This document shows positions 35,209-46,165 of a stretch of 64,000 nt of DNA, piece after piece. The translations under genes were made by a program, and so were the position numbers. A model generated the notes under the pieces. That model worked only from the letters and a program-made list of their open reading frames with translations, was not told the origin of the DNA and ran no database searches. Each line of letters begins with the position of its first letter. The stretch's first letter is position 1. Source of the DNA: Artemisia argyi (taxonomy: Eukaryota; Streptophyta; Magnoliopsida; Asterales; Asteraceae); contig CM060685.1 of the NCBI GenBank assembly GCA_030686995.1, forward strand, positions 127,807,823 through 127,871,822, given 5' to 3'.

Positions 35209-35257
35209 CCCCCCCCCCCCCCCCCCAGACTAAAGTGAAACATTGTCCTCAATGTTT
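35209..35257 (-). promoter_or_regulatory. RGGA-loop hairpin followed by an expanded G-run
   Basis: Sense strand: stem AAACATTG/CAATGTTT with loop AGGA, then 11 bases, then 18 G. The position and AGTCT lead-in mark it as an internal polypurine tract whose G-run has expanded. Confidence 0.65.
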
Positions 35258-36273
35258 TAAGGGTACGAGTGGTCCTACGTAATATCTAAGGCCGTTTATT
35301 AAGTATTGATGCGTGGGAATTGCACCAGGCTTTACCTCTCAAGGGATCTCGAGAAGCTTACAACCCCCACCAGGCAGTGTACCCGATCGTTGTAGTATAG
35401 TATAGTGACAAGTACCAGGGGATTGATCGTTCAACTCAGGAATAGTGTCGCTAGGATTAGAAAGCCTAAAAACTAGGTCTAGAGGTGAGGGATGATTCTT
35501 TTTGTATTTTTTATATTTTATAAAAGCAAGTAAAAATCTCAGTTTTTTAGAAGAGTGGGCAGAATTAGTTGCTAGTCAACTAACCCAATAACTACGATGC
35601 AATAAAAATAAAATAACAGAAATGTAAATTAAACTAATTACTAATATGGTGTGAACAATAGATGGGAGAATCGTGTTTAGTTAGATTTCACTACTCCCTA
35701 GATATCTTTTACAGGTTAAATGTTTGTTACAGTTGCGTGGATGACGGGTTATATTCCTTAATACCAATCGTGGGGTGGCGTACGTACTTCTCCAACTCTA
35801 TAAGCTCCTACTTCACTCCTATGTCGAGCCTGCAAGAAGCTCCTAACATGGGATCACTAGAATTCGCTCATGCATTAAATACAACCATAAAAACTTTAGT
35901 ACGCATTGGTTCATGTTTCTTAAGACGTTCAAGCATGTTACGCAATGGAAGTCTGCCAGTTTTCTTAAGCCTAACATCAAAATCATTCATCCATTACAAC
36001 TATAAACAAGCAATCAACCTATAATCAACATCTAAGTTTCATTACATCTAAGCAAACACACAATAGATCTAGCCTAGCATGTTAAAATCAAGACAAGCGT
36101 AAGATATATTCAAACAACACATAGACATATTGAATGAATTGAAAGGATACTTATCTCAATTGAACATGAAGGGTTTCAAAGGGTGAAAACCCTTGAAAAT
36201 ACTGTAAAAGTCGTGTTAGGGTTTATGCAATTCGACCCTAAAATTCTCCTCCTTTTAGAATGAAAATTACAAA

Positions 36274-36285
36274 GACTATATATAG
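36274..36285 (-). promoter_or_regulatory. TATA box of C 3' LTR
   Basis: CTATATATAGTC on the minus strand, immediately downstream of the TGACG/CGTCA cluster. The same sequence is in the 5' LTR at 45721-45732 and in D at 60547-60556. Confidence 0.6.
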
Positions 36286-36296
36286 ATTTACTAAGG

Positions 36297-36512
36297 TGAC
36301 GGCGTCAAGAAGAAACTTCTGACGCCGTCAACCCGCCGCCAAAAATATAATCAGATTGCCTAGATCCAGATCTGACGCCGTCATGTGTATTGCTACTCTG
36401 GGCCGTCACCACTTTTACTCTTGACGGCCTTGATTTGACGCCGTCACGTTTTCACTGGGCCGTCACCAAAATTGCTCTTGACGCCGTCATCAAATTGCTC
36501 TTGACGCCGTCA
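36297..36512. promoter_or_regulatory. Cluster of TGACGNCGTCA sites in C 3' LTR
   Basis: Full 11-mers start at 36297, 36320, 36373, 36436, 36479 and 36502, plus half sites GGCCGTCAC near 36401 and 36458 and TTGACGGCC at 36421. Each full site holds TGACG facing CGTCA. TGACG is the core bound by plant TGA-type bZIP factors (as-1 element). The cluster lies directly upstream of the TATA box. Confidence 0.8.
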
Positions 36513-36720
36513 GGTACTGTTACCAGTAAGAAAAATTAAGACTTTGCCGTTTTCTTCACTTTTATGCTCCAAAAACGTTCAAAATGCTTCCTTTTCCAGA
36601 ATTCACTCCCAAAGTACCTAAAATCACAAAAAGAACGATTTAGGGCAATATTTGATCAAATAAATTCAAATTCCGGCTTAAATGACCCCCTAAAAACGGA
36701 TCATTTTTCGCCTTATCATA

Positions 36721-36758
36721 TACCCTTACACTTGAGATTTGCTTGTCCTCAAGCAAAT
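36721..36758 (-). promoter_or_regulatory. Hairpin plus polypurine tract at C 3' LTR
   Basis: Sense strand: stem ATTTGCTTG/CAAGCAAAT with loop AGGA, three bases, then AAGTGTAAGGGTA and TA before the LTR start. This is the LTR-proximal tract expected to prime plus-strand synthesis. Confidence 0.75.
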
Positions 36759-37286
36759 GCGCTTTTATTTTAGTCAAAATACAAGTTAGGGGTCATTTAA
36801 CACTAATATAAAAGTAATTACAACAAATAATCGTTCCACTAAAGACCAAAGACAAGCACAGAGGTCATACACTAGCACCTCACAAATAGTGTTTAGATAC
36901 TCATATCTCTCGGGTGTAATAAAGTATATATCACAATATGGAAATGGAAAACGTCTCTCATTACCTGTCATAGCAAAATAGATTATCATAGGCTTGGGAA
37001 AGGATCAAACCTCCACCACATGGCGTAAGCACCTAGGATAAACTATCAAAGAGGTCTTTTAAAGGGTTATAACGTTAGGTGTAGGGATATGGAATACACG
37101 GTTTTGTTGGATGTAGGCAACCTTTAATGGTGGCGAGTTAATCATCTTGGTTAATTACATGTACAATATGACGTTGCTAAGCCAAGACTAGACTCGACTT
37201 AAGCTAATAAATGAAAAATAACCAAAACATAAAATAAACATAGAATGAAACGGGATGGTAGTCCGTATGTTTTTTCTCTTCTCTTT

Positions 37287-37289
<3 letters not shown>

Positions 37290-37345
<56 letters not shown>
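37290..37345. repeat. (TA)n microsatellite
   Basis: About 56 bases of TA, absent from the homologous position in element D (about 61565). Confidence 0.95.
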
Positions 37346-37349
<4 letters not shown>

Positions 37350-39239
37350 ATTTTTCTATTTTTTTTTTTTTTTTTTTTGCATACACTCTTACCCTACCAT
37401 CCAAAATAATACATCATAGGGGATGAACATTCCCCTTACACTTGAATTTTTACATACTTTACAATAAACTAATCTAATGACTCGAATTAAGATAATTAAA
37501 ACACTTGGAGTACTTTTAAGATTAACGTAAATATGGGGGTAATATATGATGTTCTTCCCCATTACTGTATAACATTAGTACTTTACCCATGAGTCCCAAT
37601 CATCCCAAAACAATATGTACAAGATATGACTCGACTTAGCAACCATGTAATCAATTAGATAATTAACTAAGGGTTTAAACAAATAACAATAATGCACTAA
37701 AGATGAGTACATACACAGAAGGCTAAGGCGATTTGGTTGCACATTTGGGTGGGTTGTAACAAATTCTTCCTTTAAGTATGATGCTTAAAGTTAGAAACGA
37801 AAAGATAGGCTCGGAGGGGTGTACTAGGGGTTTCGTGTACTAAAAATGAGTACAATGCTAAGGGTGTGAGAAAAATTAGTTGAATTTACTAGCCAAGTAA
37901 TATGACTTAAATGGTCAAGAAATTATGATACGGGTTTAACACAAAGGTGATCCTAATGCCTCTTATCATGTAGTAAATCCTACTACACGAATGTAGTCTC
38001 ACTAGCGGTCTCGGGATGCATCACTAACGTAAGTTCTAGAAGCTAAATGCTACCGGTACATTCATAAGCACTAATAGTAAATGCTTTTCCTATCAAATCT
38101 AAACGGGAACCTCACATATTTGGGTGGAAATTTTTTTTGAATGGTACGGTTTTGTGCTAGTCATACAATCTCCTATCCATGAGACGCTTGCTAAGGCTAA
38201 AGTTTCACTACTCAATGTTGTAAAAAAATTTAAATTTGGCGCTAAAATTACACTAACAAGTATTTCTCATAGTTTTATTACACACCTACCATCAAACAAA
38301 CAAACTCAATTGCAAGTATATCCTATAAGGTATCATCATTTTACCCTCCCCTTACACTTAGGATGAACATTGTCCCCAATATTCAATTAAAGAATGTAAA
38401 AGTAAAAATAGGTAAAAGAATGAAATCAAATACTCCCCTGATTCGCTCGGTATGGATAGTGTGGTTAACAAGGTTAGATCTTCCTCTAAGAAAATGAACA
38501 ATCAAAGCTTCCCTTCCAGCATATAAATCATCTTCTTGTCATACATAACTTGTTAAACCTGAGAAAACAAACAAGGCAACCTCGCGTAAAATCGGCGGCA
38601 ATCTATATATACTAACAAATCCTAGAAAACAAAGTAAGATATAATGCTTGTAGAATGATGTTTGCAGATTCCCTGGAGTTTATAAAACTAAAGATTCAAC
38701 AAAAACTTTAAGACTCCATTAGAAAAACAAAACTAGCAAAATTTCCAGATTTTTACACATGACATCGTCAGGAATTTCTTCCTGACGCCGTCAGAAGTGA
38801 CCTGCAGAAATCTCATGTTAAGTTTCCGGAAAATTTCTGGAAAAACTTTGTCCTACTTCCTGGAAAAATCCTGCAAAACATCATTATGACTCGATACAAG
38901 CATTTGACTCTAACAAATACGAATATACATGTTCATTTAATATTGTGGAGAATCATGATCGAGTTTGTTTCTTAAAAACATATTTGGGGTTTCCCCTTAC
39001 ACTTATCTTTCGCGAAATACCTTTGGATGAAGTTAAGACTTAAGACTAAGCCAAACGACAAAATAAAGTATTTTCACCATTTTATTTTGAAACATGATCT
39101 ACCAACAATAAAAATAAAGCATGCATACGGAAACAAATAACAATCAAACAAAAAAAAATCACACAAAGCATGGGTTTCCTCCCAAGAAGCGCTTTTCTTT
39201 ATTTACGAGTCATGTAGCTAGACTCAAGGTCATGGGTTA

Positions 39240-39784
39240 TTACATGAGCTCATTGTCAAATGTTACATCCTCCTCACTAATCATTTCATTACTATTTTCT
39301 TGATAATGTTTTACACGTTGTATGTTGATAGTAAATTCTCTACTTTCATCGTCTAGTAACACAACAGCTCTAGTTTTAGAGGAACTTTTCACCGTAAATG
39401 GCCCATACCATCTAGACTTGAGTTTCCCTAGAAATAACCTTAACCGAGAGTTATACAATAGGACTTTGTCCCCTTCTGAAAATTCCTTAGGTTTCTTAAT
39501 TCGTTGGTCATGCCATCTTTTTTCCCTCTCCTTATATGTAATGGAAGACTCATACGCTTCTAACCTTAGCTCATCAAGCTCGTGTAGTTGCAAGAACCTA
39601 TTTGTCCCGGCAATTGTATAATCTAAATTACATGCCTTAAGCGCCCAATAAGCCTTATGTTCTAATTCTACCGGAAGGTGACATGCCTTACCATACACCA
39701 TGCGGAATGGGGTCGTTCCAATAGGTGTCTTGTAGGCAGTTCGGAATGCCCATAAGGCCTCATCGAGTTTAAATGACCAGTCTT
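39240..39784 (-). pseudogene. Element C integrase, C-terminal part
   Basis: The frame from the lost base near 39785 runs through the end of the core ([27 protein letters not shown]) and the C-terminal DNA-binding region with a GPY/F-like motif ([28 protein letters not shown]), ending at a stop at 39240. Typical Athila/Tat integrase ending; no chromodomain is seen. The first ATG in this frame, at 39701, is internal to the domain. Confidence 0.75.
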
Positions 39785-40285
39785 TCTATTCTGACTAACC
39801 GTTTTTTCTAGTATTCTTTTAATAGCTCTATTCGTGTTTTCGACCTGGCCTTTGGTATGTGGGTGATAGGCGGTGGAAAATCGATGGGACACTCCGTATC
39901 TCCTCATGACCTTTTCCATTTGCGCATTGCAAAAGTGGGTTCCCCTATCACTAATGAGAGCTTTAGGAATTGCGAACCTAGCGAACAACTTTTTTAGGAA
40001 ATGAATAACTACCCTGGCATCGTTGGTCCTAAGGGCTTGTGCCTCTACCCATTTTGAAACATAGTCGATGGCAACAAAAATGTATTCATTCCCTCCTGAA
40101 GATGGAAAGGGTCCCATGAAGTTAATTCCCCAGACATCGAAAACATCACATACTTGTATAAAATTCTGAGTTGCTTTATGCCTATTTGATATGTTCTCGG
40201 CCCGTTGACATGCATCGCCTGCTTGTACCATTTCTTTGACATCACGGAATATTGTGGGCCAATAGAATCCCGCGTCAAAAACCTT
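39785..40285 (-). pseudogene. Element C integrase core
   Basis: This is the DDE core: [33 protein letters not shown] (first Asp in INFMGP is replaced relative to the usual D-FMGPF; check), then [11 protein letters not shown] (second Asp) and [21 protein letters not shown] (Glu). A single missing base near 39785 shifts the frame; the old frame then runs on to 39668 as nonsense. It is separated from the zinc-binding part by a TGA at 40286-40288. Confidence 0.8.
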
Positions 40286-40417
40286 TCAGGCGGTGGTGTT
40301 TATCCCATGATGGCCCCTAGAGGGGCCAGAGTAACATTCTCTCATGATTTTTACTGCCTCACCTCCCGAAACACAACGTCTGATTATTTGATCAGGACAC
40401 CTTCGGAATAAAAATGG
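40286..40417 (-). pseudogene. Element C integrase zinc-binding region, remnant
   Basis: A short open piece between stops at 40418-40420 and 40286-40288 reads FRRCPDQIIRRCVSG ... SRGHHGINTTA, the N-terminal region of Gypsy integrase. The TGA within [13 protein letters not shown] probably replaced a CGA arginine codon. Too short for most gene finders. Confidence 0.65.
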
Positions 40418-40891
40418 TTAATCCCAGAAGTAGTATTTTAGTTGGGCAAAGAACCTTTTCTTTTCGTATTTAGTCATGTGTTCCGGAATGAGTCTGCTTG
40501 CGAGACAGTTAGTAAAATCAGCGTACGAAGGCTCAGAATCTGTCATTGACATGAGTTGTTCGTCAGGAAATGAATCCCGACTCTCGCTTCTATCATGCTC
40601 AGCAAGGGGATTTTCAAGACGAGATAGGTGATCAGCAGCCAAATTCTCTGCCCCCCTTTTATCACGGATTTCAACTTCAAATTCTTGTAACAACAGGATC
40701 CTCCGAATTAGTCGTGGCTTAGTATCTTGCTTAGCAAAAAGATATCGGAGAGCCGAGTGATCGGTGAAAACGACTGTCTTTGAAAGGACAAGATATTGAC
40801 GGAATTTGTCGAATGCGAACACTATGCCTAATAATTCTTTTTCGGTGGTAGAGTAATTCTCTTGAGCAGGGTTCATGGTTTTGCTAGCGTA
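40418..40891 (-). pseudogene. Element C RNase H
   Basis: Contains the Gypsy RNase H core: the catalytic Glu in NYSTTEKELLGIVFAFDKFR and Asp in VVFTDHSALRYL; the first Asp lies in the preceding segment (MCDASDYAVGAVLGQR). It ends with the linker to integrase ([12 protein letters not shown] ... AQLKYYFWD). It is bounded by stops at 40892-40894 (TAG) and 40418-40420 (TAA), all in the same frame. Confidence 0.75.
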
Positions 40892-41302
40892 CTAAATAGG
40901 TTGGAATAGCTTGTCACGCCTTTGGCCTAATACAGCTCCGACAGCATAATCGCTAGCATCGCACATGATTTCGAAAGGTAACTCCCAGTTGGGTGTAACC
41001 ATGATTGGAGCTTGCGTGAGCTCCTTTTTTAGGAGATCGAATGCATCCTTGCACTCTTGAGAGAAATCGAAAGGGGCATCCTTCATCAGCAATTGAGTCA
41101 TTGGCCGAGCTATTTTGGAGAAATCTTTGATGAATCTCTGATACAACCCAGCGTGGCCCAAGAAGCTGCGTATTGCTTTAATAGTCGTGGGATAAGGTAA
41201 CTTAGATATAGCTTCCACTTTAGCTTGATCTACCTCAATCCCATTCCCTGAGACCTTATGTCCTAACACAATCCCTTCTTTTACCATGAAATGACATTTT
41301 TC
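40892..41302 (-). pseudogene. Element C RT connection region and RNase H start
   Basis: Same frame as the RT segment, split by a TAG at 41303-41305 that probably replaced the Trp codon in the conserved NLVLNWEK motif. It contains the end of RT and the connection (EGIVLGHKVS ... IRSFLGHAGLYQRFIKDFSKIARPM) and the first RNase H Asp (MCDASDYAVGAVLGQ). Homologous to 50295-50803 in element A. Confidence 0.75.
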
Positions 41303-43945
41303 CTAATTTAACACCAAGTTGGTTTCCTCACAACGTTTGAGCATTTTTTCTAGATTAGCAAGACAGCGGTCGAAAGAGTCACCGAAGACTGAAAAGTCGT
41401 CCATGAAAACTTCAATGCTGTCTTCCATCAGTTCGTGAAAGATTGCGGTCATGCATCGCTGAAAAGTGGCGGGGGCGTTACACAGCCCAAAAGGCATTCT
41501 TTTGTAGGCGAACGTTCCATAAGGGCAAGTAAACGTGGTTTTCTCTTGGTCCTCAGGTGCTATGGGGATTTGGAAATATCCCGAGAATCCATCCAAGAAA
41601 TAGTAGTACTCATGCCCAGATAATCTCTCCAACATTTGGTTAATGAATGGTAAGGGAAAGTGATATTTCCTTGCGGCATCATTGAGCTTTCTATAATCGA
41701 TGCATACCCGCCAGCCAGTAACCGTTCTCTCGGGTACCATCTCACCTTTGTAGTTCTTCACCACAGTCATTCCTCCTTTCTTTGGTACAACCTGTACAGG
41801 ACTAACCCACGGGCTATCCGAGATTGGGTAAATTAATCCTGCATCCAGAAGTTTGATGACTTCTTTCTTCACTACTTCCTTAATGTTGGGATTCACCCGC
41901 CTCTGGGGTTGCACGGTAGGTTTATAATTTTCTTCCATAAGAATCATATGTGTGCAAAAAGTTGAGTCAATCCCCTTAATGTCGGCTACACTCCATGCAA
42001 GCACTCCCTTATATTTCTTTAGGACTTCTAAGAGCTTACCTTTTTGTTCATGTTCGAGGGAAGAGTTTATGATTACCGGCAGTTGGTCCTCTCTCTGAAG
42101 GAAGGCATACTCTAGGTGGTTAGGGAGTTCTTTAAGATCTAGCTTAGGGGGTTCGATAATAGAAGGCTTAAGCTTGTTTTCAGGTTTTCGGAGTTCGAGA
42201 TGTTCAGTGGTCTCCTGTCTAGGGTAGAACGAGACTGCTCCAACATCCTCCATCTTTTCTACCTCCAACAAGGGGAGAAAACTCTCATCCCGTAACCAGC
42301 CTTCCTCGATCTGTTCATCAACACAGTCATCAATGAAATCCGTGAGTTCATCGACCTCTCCAATGAAATAGAGCCGGTTAGCTGCTTCGAGAGAGAGGTC
42401 CATAGTGTCTTTAATGTCGAAGGTTAAGCTATTGGTTCCTACTCGTAAGGTTAACTTACCGTCATGAACATCAATGACTGCATGAGCGGTAGCAAGAAAT
42501 GGTCTCCCTAAGATGATGGGTACCAAGTCATCCTCCTCCATCTCCAAGAACACGAAGTCAACCGGGAATTTGAATTTTACAACCTTGACTAGCACATTCT
42601 CGCATATCCCTACGGGGTATTTGACTGATCTATCGGCTAGTTGGATGTTCATACGGGTAGCCTTTAATCCGGAGTATCCTAGTTTAAGGAACATAGAGTG
42701 AGGCATGAGGTTGATACTTGCCCCTAAATCGGCAAGAGCATTCTTTATCGATAGAGATCCTATGGAACAGGGTAAAGTGAAGCTTCCTGGATCGTCTACC
42801 TTTTTTGGTAGTCCTCGATGGGTCACCACGGAACATTCTTCCCCCAGAGTCACAAGACCCTCGAGTTTCTTTCGGTTAGCAAGCAATTTTTTAAAGTATG
42901 TGCTATACTTTGGCATGTGATAGCAAGCATCAAGGAGAGGTATGGTGATCACTGAGTCTTTTAGATATGACAAGAATCTTTTATTATCGTTCTCAGTTTT
43001 CTGGTTTTTTAGTCGGGATGGGAATAGGATTCTCACAGGTTGGTTAGGTGGTGTCGATGGGGATGGGGTCGCCAAGGGAGGTTGTTTGGGAGCCTTGCTG
43101 CTCACATCACCCTCCTCTTCGCGAGGCTTGCTTGGATCGAGGGTGATAGGGTGTGAACTCGGGTAAGGGGGGTCCTTGGTTGTTGTTCCAGCTCGAGTGG
43201 TTATCGCGAGCATGGGGCCTTTTTGGCTTACTGATGGCCTGTCCTGGTTATCAAGGGCGGAGTTAAACTTGTTGAACCATTCTTCGATGTCATTTTGTTG
43301 TTCATCGACGAGCTCACCAAGACCTTTTAATTGTAAGCCTTTTTCTTGAGTGAAGTGACAAAGGTCATCTTCAAAAGTGCTCCTGATTTTATATTCAGGG
43401 CCTTCCTCTCCTTCTTCTCTCTTCACCAGATTTCCCCAAAGGGTGTAATCGTCGTTTTGGTAGAAAGGCAAAAGGGAGGGGTCATCGTAGATGTCACCCC
43501 CTGACAAGCACACATGTTCAGTCGTGGGTTCTCCTCCGCATTCCTCTACCTCGTGCGGGCCCCCGTAGTAGTCGCAGACTAAGTAAGGATTTGAAAGTTG
43601 TTTAGGTAATTGCGACCCAGCTAGGTATTCCATTCTTTTGTGAATTTTTCTTAGCCGATCTGAAGATGTTGATGTGATTCCAGACGTGCTAGCAGTCGAC
43701 TCAGGTTCATCCCAAGTGTCATCCTGGTCTTGAGCATATTCCTCAATCCTATTCCACCCTTCCTCGGCACTAAGATTGGCTAATTTTCCTTTTCTAGAAT
43801 TGTTGATCCCGTTCCAGTCAATTGGGGAAACATTGTCGTAGAAGATTTGGACCAGAAGCCAGAGTTCGATGCCATGATGGGGAACTTGTCTTATTAAGTC
43901 CTTGAATCTAATCCACGATTTATGGAAGGGTTCGTCCTCCCCTTT
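41303..43945 (-). pseudogene. Element C gag C-terminus, protease and reverse transcriptase
   Basis: The frame is open for 880 codons. It holds the gag end with a damaged knuckle (CDYYGGPHEVEEC; second Cys is Tyr), the protease with the Athila-type [11 protein letters not shown] in place of DTG/DSG (near 42730-42700) and ILGRPFLAT, then RT: VCIDYRKLNDAARK, FLDGFSGYFQIPI, MPFGLCNAPATFQ and catalytic FMDDFSV (near 41400). The first ATG is at 43633, but translation would come from gag. Stop at 41303 separates it from RNase H. This is the best-preserved part of element C. Confidence 0.85.
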
Positions 43946-44587
43946 TCAAAAGCGGAGAATCCTATCCCTAAATGCCGAGGTTTTTCCTGCTGGAAAGAAC
44001 TTCTCATAAAATTTGGATATGAGTTGCTCCCATGTGAAAATATATTCAGATGGAAGTTTATCATACCACTCTTTGGCTTTTTCATAAAGGGTGAAAGGAA
44101 AGAATCGTAATCGGGACGTGTTTCTAGTGGCCCCATCCGTATGGAGGGTGTCTACTATTTTCAAGAAGTCCTTGATGTGTTGAATCGGGTCATCATCATC
44201 TAGTCCACAAAACTTGCACACACTTTGGACAAGCCAAACATCGGTCGCATGCAAGACCTCATTGGTGTGTCCGTTTGGGAAGACAATGGCGTTTGAGAAG
44301 CCACGAGGATTTGGGGAGGAGTAGTCCTTAAGGCGCTTAGGAATGGGAGTTGCGGGGGTACTCATATCGTTGTTGGGTTGGGAGCTAGGGGTTGTAAGGT
44401 GATTTTCTGAATTTTCTTCAGACAGGGGCGCATCAAAATCGATGGCTATGTTGGATGGTTCAGGTGTTGAGAGAGATCGTCTTAACCTACGCATTTCCCT
44501 ATCAGGTTCTGCATAGGGCAAAACAAGGTTTCTAGCGGAACTACGACTCCTAGTGACTCTAAGGTTAGAGAATTCGTCGGTTGCCAT
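43946..44587 (-). pseudogene. gag: Element C gag, N-terminal part
   Basis: ATG at 44587 (MATDEFSNLRVTRS) lies 146 bases from the primer site, a sensible start. A disordered, basic beginning leads into the retrotransposon gag capsid domain (DDDDPIQHIKDFLKIVDTL ... LRFFPFTLYEKAKEWYDKLP ... EQLISKFYEKFFPAGKTS). TGA at 43946-43948 interrupts the motif F-K-GEDEPF; homologues have Arg or Lys-Gln there, so CGA to TGA is likely. The same frame continues for 880 codons. Confidence 0.85.
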
Positions 44588-44732
44588 GATGGCGAATGGT
44601 GGAGATTACGAACAAAGACACGAAGAAATAGATAGACTAAAGAAAACCTAAAAATAAAAATAAAATCTTACTAGAAAGGAATCTAGCAAGTAGACCTAAT
44701 AAAAAGAAATCCTAACCTAGACAATAACTATT

Positions 44733-44749
44733 CCCTGGCAGCGACGCCA
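44733..44749 (-). promoter_or_regulatory. Primer binding site of element C
   Basis: TGGCGTCGCTGCCAGGG starts six bases after the LTR end. It resembles the 3' end complement of plant tRNA-Asp, used by Athila elements, with about three mismatches from the sequence I remember. Confidence 0.7.
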
Positions 44750-44755
44750 AAAACT

Positions 44756-46165
44756 TGATGCGTGGGAATTGCACCAGGATTTACCTCTCAAGGGATCTCG
44801 AGAAGCTTACAACCCCCACCAGGTAGTGTACTTGATCATTGTAGTATAGTATAGTGACAAGTACCGGGGGATTGATCGTTCAACTCAGGAATAGTGTTGC
44901 TAGGATTAGAAAGCCTAAAAACTAGGTCTAGAGGTGAGGGATGATTCTTTCTGTATTTTTTAAATTTATAAAAGCAAGTAAAAATCTCAGTTTTTTGGAA
45001 GAGTGGGCGGAATTAGTTGCTAGTCAACTAACCCAATAACTACGATGCAATCAAAATAAAATAATAGAAATGTAAATTAAACTAATTACTAATATGGTGT
45101 GAACAATAGATGGGACAATTGTGTTTACTTAGATTTCACTACTCCCTAGATATCTTTTACATGTTAATTGTTTGTTACAGTTGCGTGTATGACAGGTTAT
45201 ATTCTTTAATACCAATCGTGGGGTGGCGTACGTACTTCCCCAACTCTATAAGCTCCTACTTCACTCCTATGTCGAGCCTGCAAGAAGCTCCTAACATGGG
45301 ATCACTAGAATTCGCTCATGCATTAAATACAACCATAAAACCTTAGTACGCATTGGTTCATGTTTCTTAAGACGTTCAAGCATGTTACACAATGGAAGTC
45401 TGCCAGTTTTCTTAAGCCTAACATCGAAATCATTCATCCATTACAACTATAAACAAGCAATCAACCTATAATCAACATCTAAGTTTCATTACATCTAAGC
45501 AAACACACAATAGATCTAGCCTAGCATGTTAAAATCAAGACAAGCGTAAGATATATTCAAACAACACATAGACATATTGAATGAATTGAAAGGATACTTA
45601 TCTCAATTGAACATGAAGGGTTTCAAAGGGTGAAAACCCTTGAAAATACTGTAAAAGTCGTGTTAGGGTTTATGCAATTCGACCCTAAAATTCTCCTCCC
45701 TTTAGAATGAAAATTACAAAGACTATATATAGATTTACTAAGATGACGGCGTCAAGAAGAAAGTTCTGACGCCGTCAACCCGCCGCCAAAAATATAATCG
45801 GATTGCCTAGATCCAGATCTGACGCCGTCATGTGTATTGCTGCTCTGGGCCGTCACCACTTTTACTCTTGACGGCCTTGATTTGACGCCGTCACATTTTC
45901 ACTGGGCCGTCACCAAAATTGCTCTTGACGCCGTCATCAAATTGCTCTTGAAGCCGTCAGGTACTGTTCCCAGCAAGGAAAATTAAGACTTTGCCGATTT
46001 CTTCACTTTTATGCTCCAAAAACGTCCAAAATGCTTCCTTTTCCAAAATTCACTCCCAAAGTACCTAAAATCACAAAAAGAATGATTTAGGGCAATATTT
46101 GATCAAATAAATTCAAAATTTGGCTTAAATAACCCCCTAAAAATGGATCATTTTTCGCCTTATCA
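44756..46165 (-). mobile_element. 5' LTR of element C
   Basis: Same ends and features as the 3' LTR. TGACGNCGTCA sites start at 45744, 45767, 45820, 45882 and 45926, with a damaged one (TGAAGCCGTCA) at 45949; TATA at 45721-45732. It would drive transcription leftward into gag. Confidence 0.93.
45744..45959. promoter_or_regulatory. Cluster of TGACGNCGTCA sites in C 5' LTR
   Basis: Same arrangement as in the 3' LTR with one site lost; the 23-base pairs 45744/45767 and 45926/45949 are kept. Confidence 0.8.

Larger units (their letters stand above)
33605..35301 (-). other. 3' UTR of element A, LTR-proximal part
   Basis: No gene; an open stretch at 34480-34860 on the plus strand is hydrophobic but lies antisense in UTR with no homology I know. 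The part to about 34260 is homologous, inverted, to 15780-16388. Three AGTCTGGGGG-like tracts occur in sense order: the G-run at 35226, AGTTTGGGGG near 34005, and the LTR-proximal one. Confidence 0.7.
35307..36718 (-). mobile_element. 3' LTR of element C
   Basis: In sense it starts TGATAAGGCG and ends CCCACGCATCA. It carries the TGACG/CGTCA cluster and a TATA box. Open stretches on the plus strand inside it (for example 35662-36024) recur only because the LTR is repeated. Confidence 0.93.
36719..39239 (-). other. 3' UTR of element C
   Basis: No gene. It is homologous to 60991-63201 of element D apart from about 250 bases missing in D near 61840. In sense it contains four AAGTGTAAGGGGA-type tracts (plus-strand positions 38992-39004, 38347-38359, 37431-37443, 36721-36733), two RGGA-loop hairpins, a TA repeat and a pair of TGACGNCGTCA-type sites at 38760-38793. 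Confidence 0.75.

Noticed and set aside
35662..36024. Open stretch repeated at 45110-45346
   Set aside because: It is inside the LTR, antisense to the element, and truncated in the second copy.
36297..36512. CRISPR-like array of short repeats
   Set aside because: The repeats are 11 bases, near-palindromic and irregularly spaced, in a plant LTR; they fit transcription-factor sites.
36564..36773. Conserved 69-codon open stretch also present at 60836-61045
   Set aside because: It spans the LTR/UTR junction and recurs only because LTR and UTR are shared by C and D; it includes the polypurine tract, so conservation is explained without coding.
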